Assembly (NCBI GenBank): GCA_030737875.1
Contig: CM060918.1
Coordinates: 775,490,552 to 775,554,551, forward strand
Source: Allium sativum
Lineage: Eukaryota; Streptophyta; Magnoliopsida; Asparagales; Amaryllidaceae
Length of the DNA stretch: 64,000 nt
Reading direction: 5' to 3'
Shown here: in pieces, positions 45,715 to 57,508 of the stretch
Position numbering within the stretch: the stretch's first letter is position 1
Layout: each line of letters starts with the position of its first letter
The notes under the pieces: model-generated
What the model was told of the DNA's origin: nothing
Database searches by the model: none
The model's input: the letters and a program-made list of their open reading frames with translations, nothing else
Position numbers and translations under genes: made by a program

Positions 45715-48700
45715 TTACGTTAGATACGGCCGTAAATGTTGGGCATTCCACGCTCTAGGGATTTCCTTTCCATCTACGGTCGCTAGCTTGAAAGTTCCAT
45801 TATCAAGCTTGCACAGAATAGAGTATGGTCCTTCCCACTTCGCGCCCATATGAGTTGGGGCTGGGAAGACACGTTTCAGAACCAATTCTCCGGGTTCGAA
45901 GGTTCGGGCTCGTACCTTTTTGTTGTAGTATCGAGCGACCTGTTGCATGCATCTCAAGGCACGCAGGTCTGCTTCTTCCCTCTTTTCTTCGATCATATCC
46001 AGGGATTCAAGGAGCAATTCGTTATTAGTCATCGGATCGTAATAAGTCACTCGGTGAGAAGGTACTTTTATTTCAACCGGGATGGCTGCTTCTGCTCCAA
46101 AAGCAAGGGAGAAGGGGGTATGGCCTGTTGCCGATTTATACGTTGCCCTGTAGGCCCATAGTGCTAAGGGTAATTCATCAACCCACATGGCTCTGGCCCA
46201 TTTCAGTCTTCGTTTCAGAATAGACTTAATCACTTTATTCGACGCTTCGACCTGTCCGTTCGATTGCGGATGCACCACAGAGGTGTACCGTTTCTCAATG
46301 TGGTATTTCTGGCAAAAGTCTCTGAATTCAGTGCTATCGAACTGGGTTCCGTTGTCAGTTATAACAATCTTTGGAATCCCAAATCGACAGATGATGTTTC
46401 TAATGACAAAATTGATCACTTGTTTGGTTGTGATTGTAGTCAGTGGCTCAGCATCAACCCACTTAGTGAAGTAATCTATGGCTACAATAGCGAACTTTGC
46501 CCCGCCCTTAGCTATGGAAAGACTTCCGATGATATCAATTCCCCACATTGCGAAAGGCCATGGACTCGTCATCGTTTTTAACTGACTAGGGGGTGCTCTA
46601 GTTATTTTTGAAAATCTCTGGCATGCATCACATCGTCGTGCGTACTTCGCCGCATCTTTGTTTATGGTAGGCCAAAAATAACCATGTCGCAACACCTTTT
46701 TCGCCAATGTTTGCCCTCCAGTGTGATCGCCGCATTCACCTTCATGTACTTCTTGCAGCACACGCTTGATATCATCATGAGCTATACACCAGAGAAGGGG
46801 CATCGAAAATCCTTGTCTGTAAAGAACTCCGCCTTGTAGAACGTATCGGGCAGCTTTACGAATTACTTTACACTTCTCGCTTTTCTTGGTTGGAAGCGCT
46901 CCATTCATCAAGAAATTCTTTAGAGGGGTCACCCATGATTCCCTTTCGGGTTCCGTCTCTAGTACTGGATCAATTTCCATCTGATCTATACTAGGAGACC
47001 GAAGTACTTCAACTGGGGCTAGCCCGGTCTCTTCAGGATCGTCAGAACTAGCCATCTTTGCCAACTTATCCGCCTGCTGATTCTCTGACCGCGGAATATG
47101 AGATATGCTATAGTGATCGAAGCCGTTCAGCAACTCCTTTACTTTCTCCAAGTATAAAATCAATCTTGGGCTTTTGGCTTGGAATTTTCCAGTGACCTGG
47201 TTTACAACTAACTTGGAGTCGCAAAAGTTGTCTAGCTTTGTAATTTCCAACTCCTTTGCGATCCTTAGCCCGACTATCAGGGCTTCATATTCGGAGTCGT
47301 TGTTAGTGGCGTGAAACTCCATCCGGATAGCATAGGATATCAACCGTTTCTCGGGAGTTTCAAGCACTATTCTAGCGCCGGATCTCTTGTCATTCCTAGC
47401 GCCATCAGTATACAATCTCCAGGCACGGGGGTCGAGAATCAACTTTGAGGGGTTAACTTCTTCGTTCGTACTATCGTCCTCTGGGACAGTAAACTCTGCT
47501 ATGAAGCCGGCTATCGCTTGCCCCCGTATTGACCGCCGAGGTTGAAAGTTCAGATCAAATTGACTCAACTCAATGTTCCACTTGAGTAGCCTTCCAGACG
47601 CTTCTGGTCTTTATAGAACTTGCTTGAGTGGATGATCAGTGTATACGGTAATGGGATGAGCCTGAAAATAATGTCGAAGCTTTCTAGAGGCGATCAGCAA
47701 TCTATACGCCAACTTTTCTATCCTTGGATAATTACGCTCTGCTGCCGTCAATTTTTTACTCACGTAATACACAGGTCTTTGAACTTTATCTTCTTCTCTC
47801 ACCAATGCTGAGTTGATCGCGTGAGACGACACTGCCAAGTACACGAATAAGTCCTCGTGATCCATCGGCTTAGATAATATCGGAGGTTTCTCCAGGTGTC
47901 TCAGTAAGTTCTGAAATGCTTCTACACAATCGGGCGTCCATTTGAAGTGGTGTTTTCCTCGCTTTATCAATTTGAAGAATGGGATGCATTTGTCAGTAGC
48001 CCTGGAGATAAATCTGCTTAGTGCGGCTACTTTCCTTGCAAGGCTTTGCACATCTTTAATCTGCCTAGGTTCCTGAATGTCTCTGATTGCTGCGATCTGG
48101 TCTGGATTAATCTCAATCCCACGAGAACTGACGATGAATCCTAAGAATTTTTCGGAGGCGACCCCGAATGAACATTTTGTTGGGTTGAGTTTCATCCCGT
48201 ACTTTCGAAGAATGCTGAACATCTCTGCCAAGTCTGTAGTGTGATTGGGGGATTGCCTGGATTTAACCAACATATCGTCGACGTATGCTTCCATTGTTTT
48301 CCCAATCTGGTTATAGAACATTCTGTTCACTAACCGTTGATATGTAGCGCCTGCGTTCTTCAAGCCAAAGAGCATTACCACATAGCAATATAATCCCAGA
48401 TCCATAATAAAGCTAGTGTGTTCTTGATCTGGAACGTGCATTGGAATCTGGTTATATCCTGAATAAGCATCCATAAAGGAGAGAAGTTCATGGCCCGCCA
48501 TTGAGTCCACCAACTGATCGATCCGGGGTAACGAAAAACTATCTTTTGGGCAGGCTTTATTCAAATCCGAGAAATGATACACGTTCGCCACTTCCCGTTT
48601 GCCTTCTTTTCCAGGACTGGATTTGAAATCCAGTCTGGATAGATTGAGTCTTTGATAAATCCATTACTTTTTAGCTTTCCAACTTCTTTCAAGGCAGCGG

Positions 48701-49046
48701 ACCTCTCTGGGCCCAGCATTCGCCTTTTTTGTTTTACCGGAGGATGCTTAGGGTTAATGCTTAATGAATGACTCATGATTGATGGAGATATACCGCACAT
48801 GTCTGCGTGGGTCCAAACAAATACATCCAAATTATTTTTCAAGAAATTCGTCAGTTCTTTAGCTAAATTCGAATTTAACTGGGATCCAATCTTAAGGACC
48901 TTCTCTGGGTCACTATCATCGATCGGTACGTCCACAGTTGTCTCGTTGGGAGTCGCCATTCTGCCCCAAGGTTCTTTGTCCTCTCTGGGATCTATATCCT
49001 CGGGAAATTCTTTGGGCGACTCTCCTACGGTTACTCTCTTTAATTG
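45715..49046 (-). pseudogene. pol: Element B pol, unit 2
   Basis: Frames: 48959-48561 (RT N terminus), 48591-47611 (RT palm with intact YVDDMLVKS, and Ty3-type RNase H) and a single 617-codon frame 47568-45715 covering aRNase H and the whole integrase. Integrase has intact zinc region, core Asp in WGIDIIGS and ITDNGTQF, and Glu in NGQVEASNK. Breaks: a one-base loss near 48575 and the TAA near 47609 (CTA TAA AGA), which is also in unit 1; element A has CAA at that codon. The duplicated element was therefore already defective before the tandem duplication, unless the stop is suppressed. Confidence 0.9.
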
Positions 49047-49049
49047 CTA
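49041..49049 (-). promoter_or_regulatory. Leaky-stop context TAG CAA TTA, B unit 2
   Basis: The gag-protease frame (to 49047) ends ARAETL-TAG, and CAA TTA AAG follows in the same phase as the RT frame. Identical to unit 1. Confidence 0.7.
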
Positions 49050-51823
49050 TAAGGTTTCCGCCCTTGCAGGGGGAGAAGCGCCCTTGGTTTCTATGTCCCC
49101 TCCATTGAGGAGTAGTTTTAGCTCTGCAACATAACATGCTCGTGCGGCAACCTGGTCTCCTCTGACAATACCAACACCAGCTTCCGTAGGAAATTTCAAT
49201 AATAAGCACCAGGGGGCTATACAGGCTCTAAACTTTGCGAGGACCGGTCGGCCCAAGAAGGCATTATAGGGTGATTCAATGTCCAAAACCATGAAGGGAA
49301 AGATTCTCACTCTCTGGCGTTCTCCTTCCCCAAGCGTAACTGGTAGCTCCACATAACCCATTGGAGCGGTGGATGCTCCATTAAATCCACGGATCCATCC
49401 CTGACAGGGCTTCAAGTCTTTTATCTCGAGGTTCATCTGGTCGAATGTCTTTTTGAAAAGAATGTTGACGGAACTTCTGTTATCCACCAAGACTTTATGA
49501 ACAGTGGTCGAGCCAATAGGTACTGTGATTACAAATGGATCTTCAGTCGGAGCATGGACTCCAATGCTTTCTCGTTCGCGGAAAATGACATCGTCGGACA
49601 TTATCTTTTGTTTCTTTACCGGGACGTTGTCCTCAGGGTTGCTACTCTCCCCTACCTCGAGGTGTTGCTTGGCTGCATTGACATACTGATCCAATGCCTT
49701 GGAACCGTGTCCGGCGAGATAAAGCCCTCCGATTATGGTATTGATAACAAGGTCCTTTCCCTTTTGCTGGGCAGTTGGCCTGATAGCAGGTTGATTCTGA
49801 TTCTGATTTGGGGCCTGTACGGCTTGCCCCCTGTCTCTAGGTGTCACTCTGTATTCATCCAATTTCCCTTCTCGGAGAAGCCTCTCGACTACATCTCTTA
49901 GGTGACGGCATTCATTTGTCGAATGGCCATGAATCTGATGAAAGAGACAAAACTTCCCTGTTTCACGTTCTTTCTCCGTCGACTCTCTGGGAGGAGGCCT
50001 TTTATTTTGGAGGACGTTGTACGAATCCATGAAGATATTCTCCAAAGTATCGTTTATTGGCATATAACTCTCAAAAGACCTGGGTCGAGTCCTTCTCTGG
50101 GAGTCGTTCCCTCGATTCCTCTTCCGGTTGTTGCCATTACTGTTATTATCATTGTTTCCTGACTGACGACCACCCTGATTCCGATTTCCGACATTAACCT
50201 CGACCTTCCCCGAGCTGTCTCCTGTTTGCTTAATGGCGACATTGCTCTAGATTTCCTTTTTATCGACCATTTTTGCCTTTCGATTAGCATATACCCTCCC
50301 GCGTAAGTGTACGTTAGCTTTTTCGTAGAATAACTCTCTAGTATGGGGTGGCTTGTCGTCCAGATATCTCCCATATTCGGTGTTTTTATCTACCCCATCA
50401 ATTAGGGCTGCCACAACAGTTGGCTCATGAGGATCTTTAACTTCAGTAGCGGCCAGGTTGAAACGGTCTAGATACACCCTCAAACTCTCGCCTGGTCGTT
50501 GCTTGACAAGGAAAAAGTCAATTACACTCTTCGTCTTTTGTGCATAGATGCGAAACTGTTCCCCGAACCTTTCACTCAACTCACTGAAGCTGGAAATTGA
50601 TCTTGCTGGTAAGCATGTAAACCATAATAATGCTATATTCTCCAAGAATATGGGAAATGCTTTGCACTTGACAGCGTCAGAAGCTGCGGCAGCGGTCATT
50701 GACCAAGAATATCTCATCAGATGCTGGACGGGATCAAATCTACCCGCGTAACGATTCATCTGCGGCATGTTGAAGCGCCTCGGGAACGTCGCATCTAAAA
50801 TGTCATCAGTGAAAGGGGTGTGACTGTGGTCAATTCCCCAATCTTCATTCCGTTGTCCACGGCTATCTGCCAGAATTTGATGGATCATGGCTACAACATT
50901 TGCACTGGTCAGTGGAGGCTCGGGGTCAGCGCTTCTTGCTTGGTGGGGGTTCTCTAATCTCCCTTCCAGGAGCGGTCACGAAATCCGAGGCTCGGATTGG
51001 GATTCGTTGCCCCCTGTTACCATGAGAATTTATACGGCGACGGGGCTGAGGTAGTCTGTTCTGTACAGGGCTGTCCACACCTCGAGCTTTGGGAGTTGCG
51101 GCGGTGATCGTTCACATTGCGGTTTGAGAGCCCTACACCCAGTGCCTCTTCTTCCCATGATGGCAGGGTTCCAAATCGAAGTTGCTCTATGTTTTCAGGC
51201 CTCTCGTATGGTCGCCGCGGAGGTCTCGTCGATTCCTCTGACGAAGAAGAGTATTCTGGGGTGAGTGGACGGATTGGGGGCGTCCTTTGCCTTGCGAGAT
51301 CATTAAGCCTTCTATCCATAGCGGTCAAGTTCTGTCGTAGAACGGAGCTCTCCTGCCTTTGAGCAGTCAATTCATCAAACAGCCTCTCCTACATTTCGGA
51401 AAAGCGAGAGAGATCCCCCTCAGTAACGGGAGTAGAAGGGTCATATTGATCATCATCATTTTCTCTTATGCGCAAAGAGCTTGAGCCAGGTCGAGCGGAG
51501 GGGCCAGGACGGCAGGAGCGAGCCATAGGTTCCTTTCCAAGTCGAGTTGTAGTCTGGTCATCAATTCAGATCGCTGTGGATCGAGATCGGTGGCTCGCAG
51601 CGCCACCCTGGGATCGGTTCGTGGTCACGGTATGCGGAGGATTCGGGGCGTTATCACGGGAGCGAGTAACGAACCCTCCAGCTTCGCGGTTCGCAGCGCC
51701 ACCCTCAAGTCGGATCGTGGCACCTAAAATGGTTCGAGTCGCCCCCATGTCCTCGTTATCCGTGACCCCCTCAACGACCTGCTCGTGTGCACTTTCGCCA
51801 ACCGTTTCATTCACGACTTAAAT
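49047..51823 (-). pseudogene. gag: Element B gag-protease, unit 2
   Basis: The longest open part, 50063-49047 (338 codons), holds the zinc-knuckle variant CLFHQIHGHSTNEC, the Gln/Asn-rich linker and the protease (VLVDNRSSVNILF; the Gly of D-x-G is replaced, here DNRSS). The gag domain is at 50888-50247. Further N-terminal parts are in 51370-51017 and 51814-51566, separated by shifts and stops. The start is cut by the fusion with D. Confidence 0.85.
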
Positions 51824-51827
51824 AAGT
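51818..51827. other. Junction of element B gag with element D (unit 2/unit 3)
   Basis: CGACTTAAATAAGTATC, the same bases as the first junction (33548-33562). Identical breakpoints mean one original join that was later copied by unequal exchange. Confidence 0.85.
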
Positions 51828-52261
51828 ATCATGGCAGGCATATAAAAACTAGAAGAACAAGATAACAATAACAATAACAAAGACAAGTGTGAACTAAGTA
51901 AAATAAGATGAACATGATATATTGCGCTTCTTAAATACATTTCCCTGCATCGCACCGATACTAGTATATCAGAAATAGAATGATCCCTACCAATATCGTT
52001 CTATTACATTTTCTTGATTTTTAGGTCACTTGGGTTAGTAGAACTCAAGACTTATCTACGCATCACACCCATTTACTATCCCATGGATTCACCTAATACA
52101 ATATAAGTAGTTATCTCTCAATATTGAGACACACCCCATGGTAACCCACTCGCATGGTCTCCACCGTAATGAACGCAGTCCCTCAACCTACGCCGGAGTG
52201 ACGTACGGATCACTATATAACAATGTTACGTTCCGCATATATCTGTCATTACTATGCTACG

Positions 52262-53012
52262 TGTTAGACCCAAAAATGGCTCTAACACCCAAACTAGTAA
52301 CAATTTTTAATGAAATGAAATTAAAAACGAATAAAACACACAATTTATAGTGGTCCGGCGTTAAATAGCCTACGTCCACTTTCTACTCTTTGAATTGATG
52401 ACTTGAATGTAGATACAACAATGATTCTCACTCACTTTCACTCATACAATGCATAGAATCACTCAATCTCCTGTGAAATATGTTTTGAATGATGATTGTA
52501 ATCTGAAAATGATGATGATATTCGGATAGCCAAGGAGTTTGGGTTCTGAAAATGCCAAAAGATCCTTTGAAATGAGCCTTGGAGGTGTATTTATAGGTGG
52601 AAAATCTCCCTGGAGTGGCTTCGGTTCGGGTGTACGTGGCCTCCATCCCATGAAAATCGGGTTCGAATAGGATGCGATGGTGACAGTACATCAGGTTGGT
52701 GGTGAACGTGGGGAGAACGTGGGCAAAGTGGTTGCTTAACCGCTCCGCTCCTTCAGGAAACCATGGAGTGCAACTGCCATCCATTGATATGCGGTTCAGA
52801 TCAAATGAATGAGAGAAGGAAGGGATCGGATCGGGCTTCCTCGAGCCGATCCGGAGCTGCTCCTACTCCTCTGATTCCTAATCTACTATATTCTGTTTTG
52901 GCTGGAGACCCCTGACCCGATCCGGATATCAAATGCATGTTCTTCTAGTCATCATCCTTTATTTATTTGGCTTCCCATCTTTATGTAGCCTAGTTCACAA
53001 AGTAGGCTAACA
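52262..53012 (-). mobile_element. 3' LTR of element A, unit 3
   Basis: 751 bp, TGTTAGACCC to TAGGCTAACA. The hairpin is at 52349-52380 (AGTGG/CCACT, GGC/GCC). The polypurine tract is at 53013-53028. Confidence 0.9.
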
Positions 53013-53028
53013 TTTTGCCCCCTCGAAG

Positions 53029-54463
53029 GACACTTCTATTGAAAATGGAGTGTGCTTCGACATTATCCATCCGTTGGTCTCTGAAATAAATCATCGAACA
53101 ATCGCTTCCATTCGTTTGTAAAGTTGCGTACACTTGCCGTGTATATATACACCATAGATTGCACAAACTGCTTCCCTTGTTTCAAATTATTTCGAGAGTT
53201 CTACTTGATGTCCAGTAGCTCCTCTAGGTAAGCCTTTGCATATTTTTCTTTGGGTTCATTTTATATGTTGAGTTAATACTTGCGGTTATGCTTGGGTTCG
53301 GATCTGATCCGATAGATCCTCCTTGCATCTTGACGTCGTTAAGCTAATGGGCCAACTAACCATGGGCCTGCCTTCCGGTCCGATCGGAATTGGAGACACG
53401 TTGGCAAGAATACAAAGGGTCGCTTCGCACTCATATAAATTCACCATTTCTTCACTTCCGCCTTCTTCTTTTCATTTCCATCGCTTCTCCATAAATCACA
53501 TCGGAGAAAAACAAAACCCTAGCTTTTAAAATCCCAATAATTCTCCCTTAATCCTCAAATCGATTACATAGGTGGGTCAAAACTTCGATTAACTCTGTTT
53601 TATTTGACTTTGATTCGAATTTATGAAGTAATTTGAGTGAATTTATGCTCAACGTCATACCAAGCGTGGCGCGTGTCTTCTCTCTCCTTGCCGTCGTCGT
53701 TGGTGGCCTCGTCACCACCTCGAGGCGTTGGCAAATGGGATTTGACCTGGTGGTGGGCATATTGGCCCATGGGTGTTTTGCTGTGACAAGCTTCTCAAAA
53801 ATGAATGAGTCTTTGAAAGGAGATGGGTCCAGTGTTGATGGGGAAGTGAAGGAGAAGAAGAGAGAAAGGAATGGGATCGGTTCGGAGTGGGAAGCACAAG
53901 AGGAAGGAGAAATGGTTTCATCCAACTGGGTCGGGTCGGAGGGTGAAGTATGTGCATGAAAAAGTAGTAGGTATTAAAGTCATGAGTACGGTTCCGTTCG
54001 ATGTCGGCTGACCCGTTCCTGACCGCCTTCTACTAACTCCATCCGATTCATTCCGATTAGATGAAACATTCAAGACTGCCCGTTGATGGCTTAGACATCC
54101 GAACTGACCCCATACTATCCAGGTCGAACCGATCTGATTACTGCATGGGCGCCGAACCGATTGCATTACACATACGCAAACCGATCCGAAGTCATTCAAC
54201 GCAATGCACAAGAACTGCCCAACTAATTCAATTAACATTAACTTCAATCTATGACCTTGAGGACAGTTAGGATAGAGCCCTATGATCATGAGCAAACATT
54301 TAAAACTATTCTGAACGCATTACTGCTCCGTCAAACTTTTGCATTGTACCTTTATTGTTTACTTTGTATCTTCTGTATACACTTTAATTCACACGCATGC
54401 ACGTGGGGACACGGGCAACTTTACTCTAACTTCCATTCTTGCTTCTTCAATAGCTTAGCGATC
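53029..54463 (+). promoter_or_regulatory. eORF A promoter and leader, unit 3
   Basis: The TATA box CATATAAAT lies at 53432-53440 and the telo-box near 53514-53521. The leader-intron donor CATAG|GTGGGT is at about 53572, with the candidate acceptor CTTCTTCAATAG at about 54452. A small deletion near 53130 shortens the region relative to units 1 and 2. Confidence 0.55.
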
Positions 54464-56713
54464 ATGGCAAAAAACGCTCGTCTAGATTGGCAGAAAGGGG
54501 AGATGTTGCAAGGTCATCCGATAATCCACTCGTCGAGGATGTATCTTCCACCTCAGACTCAGGATGGAATAGTGAAGGCTCCGACTACGAGATGGAAGTT
54601 CATAACAGTGAAGCATCTTCTGGGGGTGATATCTCTCTCGATGAAGAAGAAGGAGGGTAGGAGATAACCGTGCTCCCGACGAATTCAGGGATGCAGTTAT
54701 CTTGGAATCGCCTAAAGATTCAATTGAGTCGACAATTGATAATGATAGACTAATACGAATATGCCTCAAGCATGGGATTCTTCAAGGAGATACCCTTTTA
54801 CCCTAAAAAAAAGATCGTCCCCATAATCCACCAGAAGGATATATGGCTATTTCCAGATTAATGTGTCTTGTTGGAGCGATACCTCCATTCCCACCATTCA
54901 TCGTCGATTTCCTGAGACAGTTGAGGATTGCTCCCATGCAGCTTCTTCCCAATTCTTACGCCTATTTATATACCCTGTACATAGCCTATAGAGAAATTCT
55001 TGGTGAAGAGTTGACTTTTGAAGATGTTCATTTCTTTTACAACTTCAAACATCGAACCAACGACATTCCGTCCTTTGTATATTTCGAATCTGTGCCAAAA
55101 AGAAAAATTATCACCGTTTCGTTTAGTAGCAATGCTGGGGATCCAAAGCCTGAATGGTTTTTACATTAAACAGCATCATGGGTGCGCCAGAAGGTGGCTC
55201 AAGTCAAGTAAGGACATCAATGTTTTAAATTTCAGACCTCAAAAACATACTAACACCGCTTGTTTTTTCTTGCAGTTCCTAATCCGCCGCAAGAAAAACA
55301 ACCGATACAATTCGATCGCTTGAATCGGCTACTCAACGGTGACCAGAAATTCTTGACCAATAAAGAGTGTTTGGTGGATGACTATCTTCATAGGCATCTT
55401 CTTGTTGCTATAACTCGTAGCATAGGGCATGGTGAGGGTCCTTATGTGTATATACCTCCTGTCGAAGGGCCAATTGAGGCTTCATCAGGACATGGAGATA
55501 GCCCGAAGGGTCCTCTGATGCTTCAAATGATTCCTTCTACTTCATCTTCTGCAACTCGAGATGACATACTAGCGAATATACTTACCGCTGACAGGGACAA
55601 GTATATTACTCCTGATGATGCGGCCACTCCTGAGGGGCCAATTTCTCCAAAGGGGTTGCCGTCAGTTATTCTTATAGGATATACTCCCATAACTGATGAT
55701 CCCACATTCCGGGGCTTGAGGGATCTTCCCCTGCCCGAAACTTTTTATTCTCCAAAGGATTTTCCAACAAATCCTCTCACTTTTACTTCTGAAGAAGAGA
55801 TTACTCCTGTAAAGACTGGGGAGACTATCAATCCGGGCTCTGGTCTGTTTGGGGGGGGACATCACTTAGGATACATATGGCACTCTAGCACTGCACGTCA
55901 CAACACTTGAGCTTTATGATGATGTTGATCTTGATATTCTCTCATTTCTTTTTTGCAGGACAAATGGGGAGACAAAGATATCATATGCGAGATGTTCGTT
56001 CGAGCATGCCCCCAATAGATCCCGACGATAAACAAGATCGGTATGAGAGTAGGGGTAGAGATGACAGGTGGGATCGACTTCCAAAGTCTTATCGACCTTC
56101 CCGTTCTCGATCCCCACATCACAGAGGCTCAGACAAACACAAGAGTCATCCTTCAGATCATGAGAAAGACAAGCATAGTGGCAAGCCTCCTGTTCCATCT
56201 AAGGGCACGATTCCTTAATATGATACTTCACAAAGGGTTTCTGATCTCAAAGGGAAACAACCAGAATCGGGGAAAGATGCTGGAATGAAACGACCCACCA
56301 CGAAGCTATCTCGTCGCACCGTTGACATAACTACCACAAGGCCGATTATTCTCAACGACGAGAACCAGGCTAGACTGGAAGTTCTGAGGCAGCAATTTCC
56401 TGAACACCATTTCGGGCACATGCACTTTATCCCAAAACTCAAACCGGTAAAATCTGATTGGGCCAATGATGTCAAGGCTACTATAGATTTCGTGGATGAA
56501 CGATATAAAGAGATGAAGAAGTATGCAAAGACTCTCTATAAAATTATTAATGATCTGATGGCAAACATAATAACCATGGCCGACGCTGCTGAATATAATG
56601 TGAAGGCCATCGAAAACTCTGAGAAAGATTTGGAGGATACCCAAGCTAAGCTCGCTCTTGTACAACGCGACGCAGATAACTATAAGAAGCAGCTTGAGGA
56701 ATTACAAAGGCGC
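54464..56713 (+). pseudogene. Element A antisense eORF, part before the solo LTR, unit 3
   Basis: ATG 54464 is followed almost at once by a one-base loss (MAKNARL instead of MAKRRSSRL) and another near 54657. The Transposase_28-like domain is open at 54843-55169. Exon 2 (about 55276-55840) and exon 3 (about 55960-56713) are readable, with the common TAA after SKGTIP. The frame reaches GGCGC, where the solo LTR of B is inserted. Confidence 0.8.
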
Positions 56714-57508
56714 TGTTAGATCAAAATTTGGACCCAACACCCAAATTGTTCTGACTCGTGAAGAATTGTAACTGGAGAATGAAGAAAAAGCAGAAAACAC
56801 ACAGAATTTATAGTGCTTCGGCGTTAACGAGCCTACGTCCACTTTATATGTTATCGATTATACTTTGAATGCTGGTACAATCAATGATTTCTCTCAAACT
56901 CACTTTTACAATTGTAATTTCTCTCAGTAATCTCATAATAAAACTGACAAGAAATAGTGGTATGACAGTAATGGCGGAATCAGTGCTCAATACTGCCAAA
57001 AGATCCCAAAAAATGCCAAGCCCTGGGCTATTTATAGTTGATTTTGTCAGGTGGATCACGGTCACACGTGGCACAGATCCCGAGAATATCAGATAGTGTC
57101 GCAGCTTGATGAAGAATTAGTCAAATTAACCGTTGTGGACAGGTGTCGTGATCCCCTTAAATATCGGATCGAGCAAGGAGGAGGAATTGGTCAAAATGAC
57201 AGTTGGGGACGCGTGTCGCTGGATCCGTGCATCTCGGATCGTCGAAGACTAGCTCGTGCTTGAACGGGTCAGAGGTTTCACTGTGCGTCGGGGGGTCGGA
57301 TCGATCTGTGCTGGGTAGTAGTGTAAGTACGGATCGAGTCGTGTAGAGGTAATCGGATCGCTGATGCTATGGGGGCGATCCGATGGGGGGCGATCCGTTG
57401 GCGGCGACCCTCTGGTGCGATCCGATCCTTCATGGACTTAAGGAACGTAGTTTCATACTTTCTTCTTGTGAGTGAACCTTGGTGGCTTGGTCAAAAAGCT
57501 AGCCAACA
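56714..57508 (-). mobile_element. Solo LTR of element B, unit 3
   Basis: 795 bp, TGTTAGATC to CTAGCCAACA, flanked on both sides by the 5-bp target duplication GGCGC (56709-56713 and 57509-57513). This fixes both ends of LTR B and shows that B inserted into the eORF of A. The internal part was lost by recombination between its two LTRs. The hairpin is at 56812-56843, with one outer-stem mismatch (AGTGC). Confidence 0.95.

Larger units (their letters stand above)
33557..51823. repeat. Tandem unit 2 (18,267 bp)
   Basis: Same order and content as unit 1, joined to unit 3 by the same B/D junction. In the A portion it shares several variants with unit 3 that unit 1 lacks (for example CCACCAGAAGG at about 36560 and the ISPKGLPSV codon change near 37389). 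Confidence 0.9.
51824..57508. repeat. Tandem unit 3 (truncated by loss of B internal part)
   Basis: D fragment 51824-52261, LTR A, leader A, eORF A 5' part, then only one LTR of B. The rest of B is absent and element A resumes at 57509. This rightmost unit keeps the original right flank. Confidence 0.9.

Noticed and set aside
15114..51823. Possible assembly duplication of the 18.3-kb unit
   Set aside because: Units differ by scattered substitutions, a 42-bp duplication, different minisatellite copy number and different stop codons; unit 3 has a different structure. Long reads would still be the proof.
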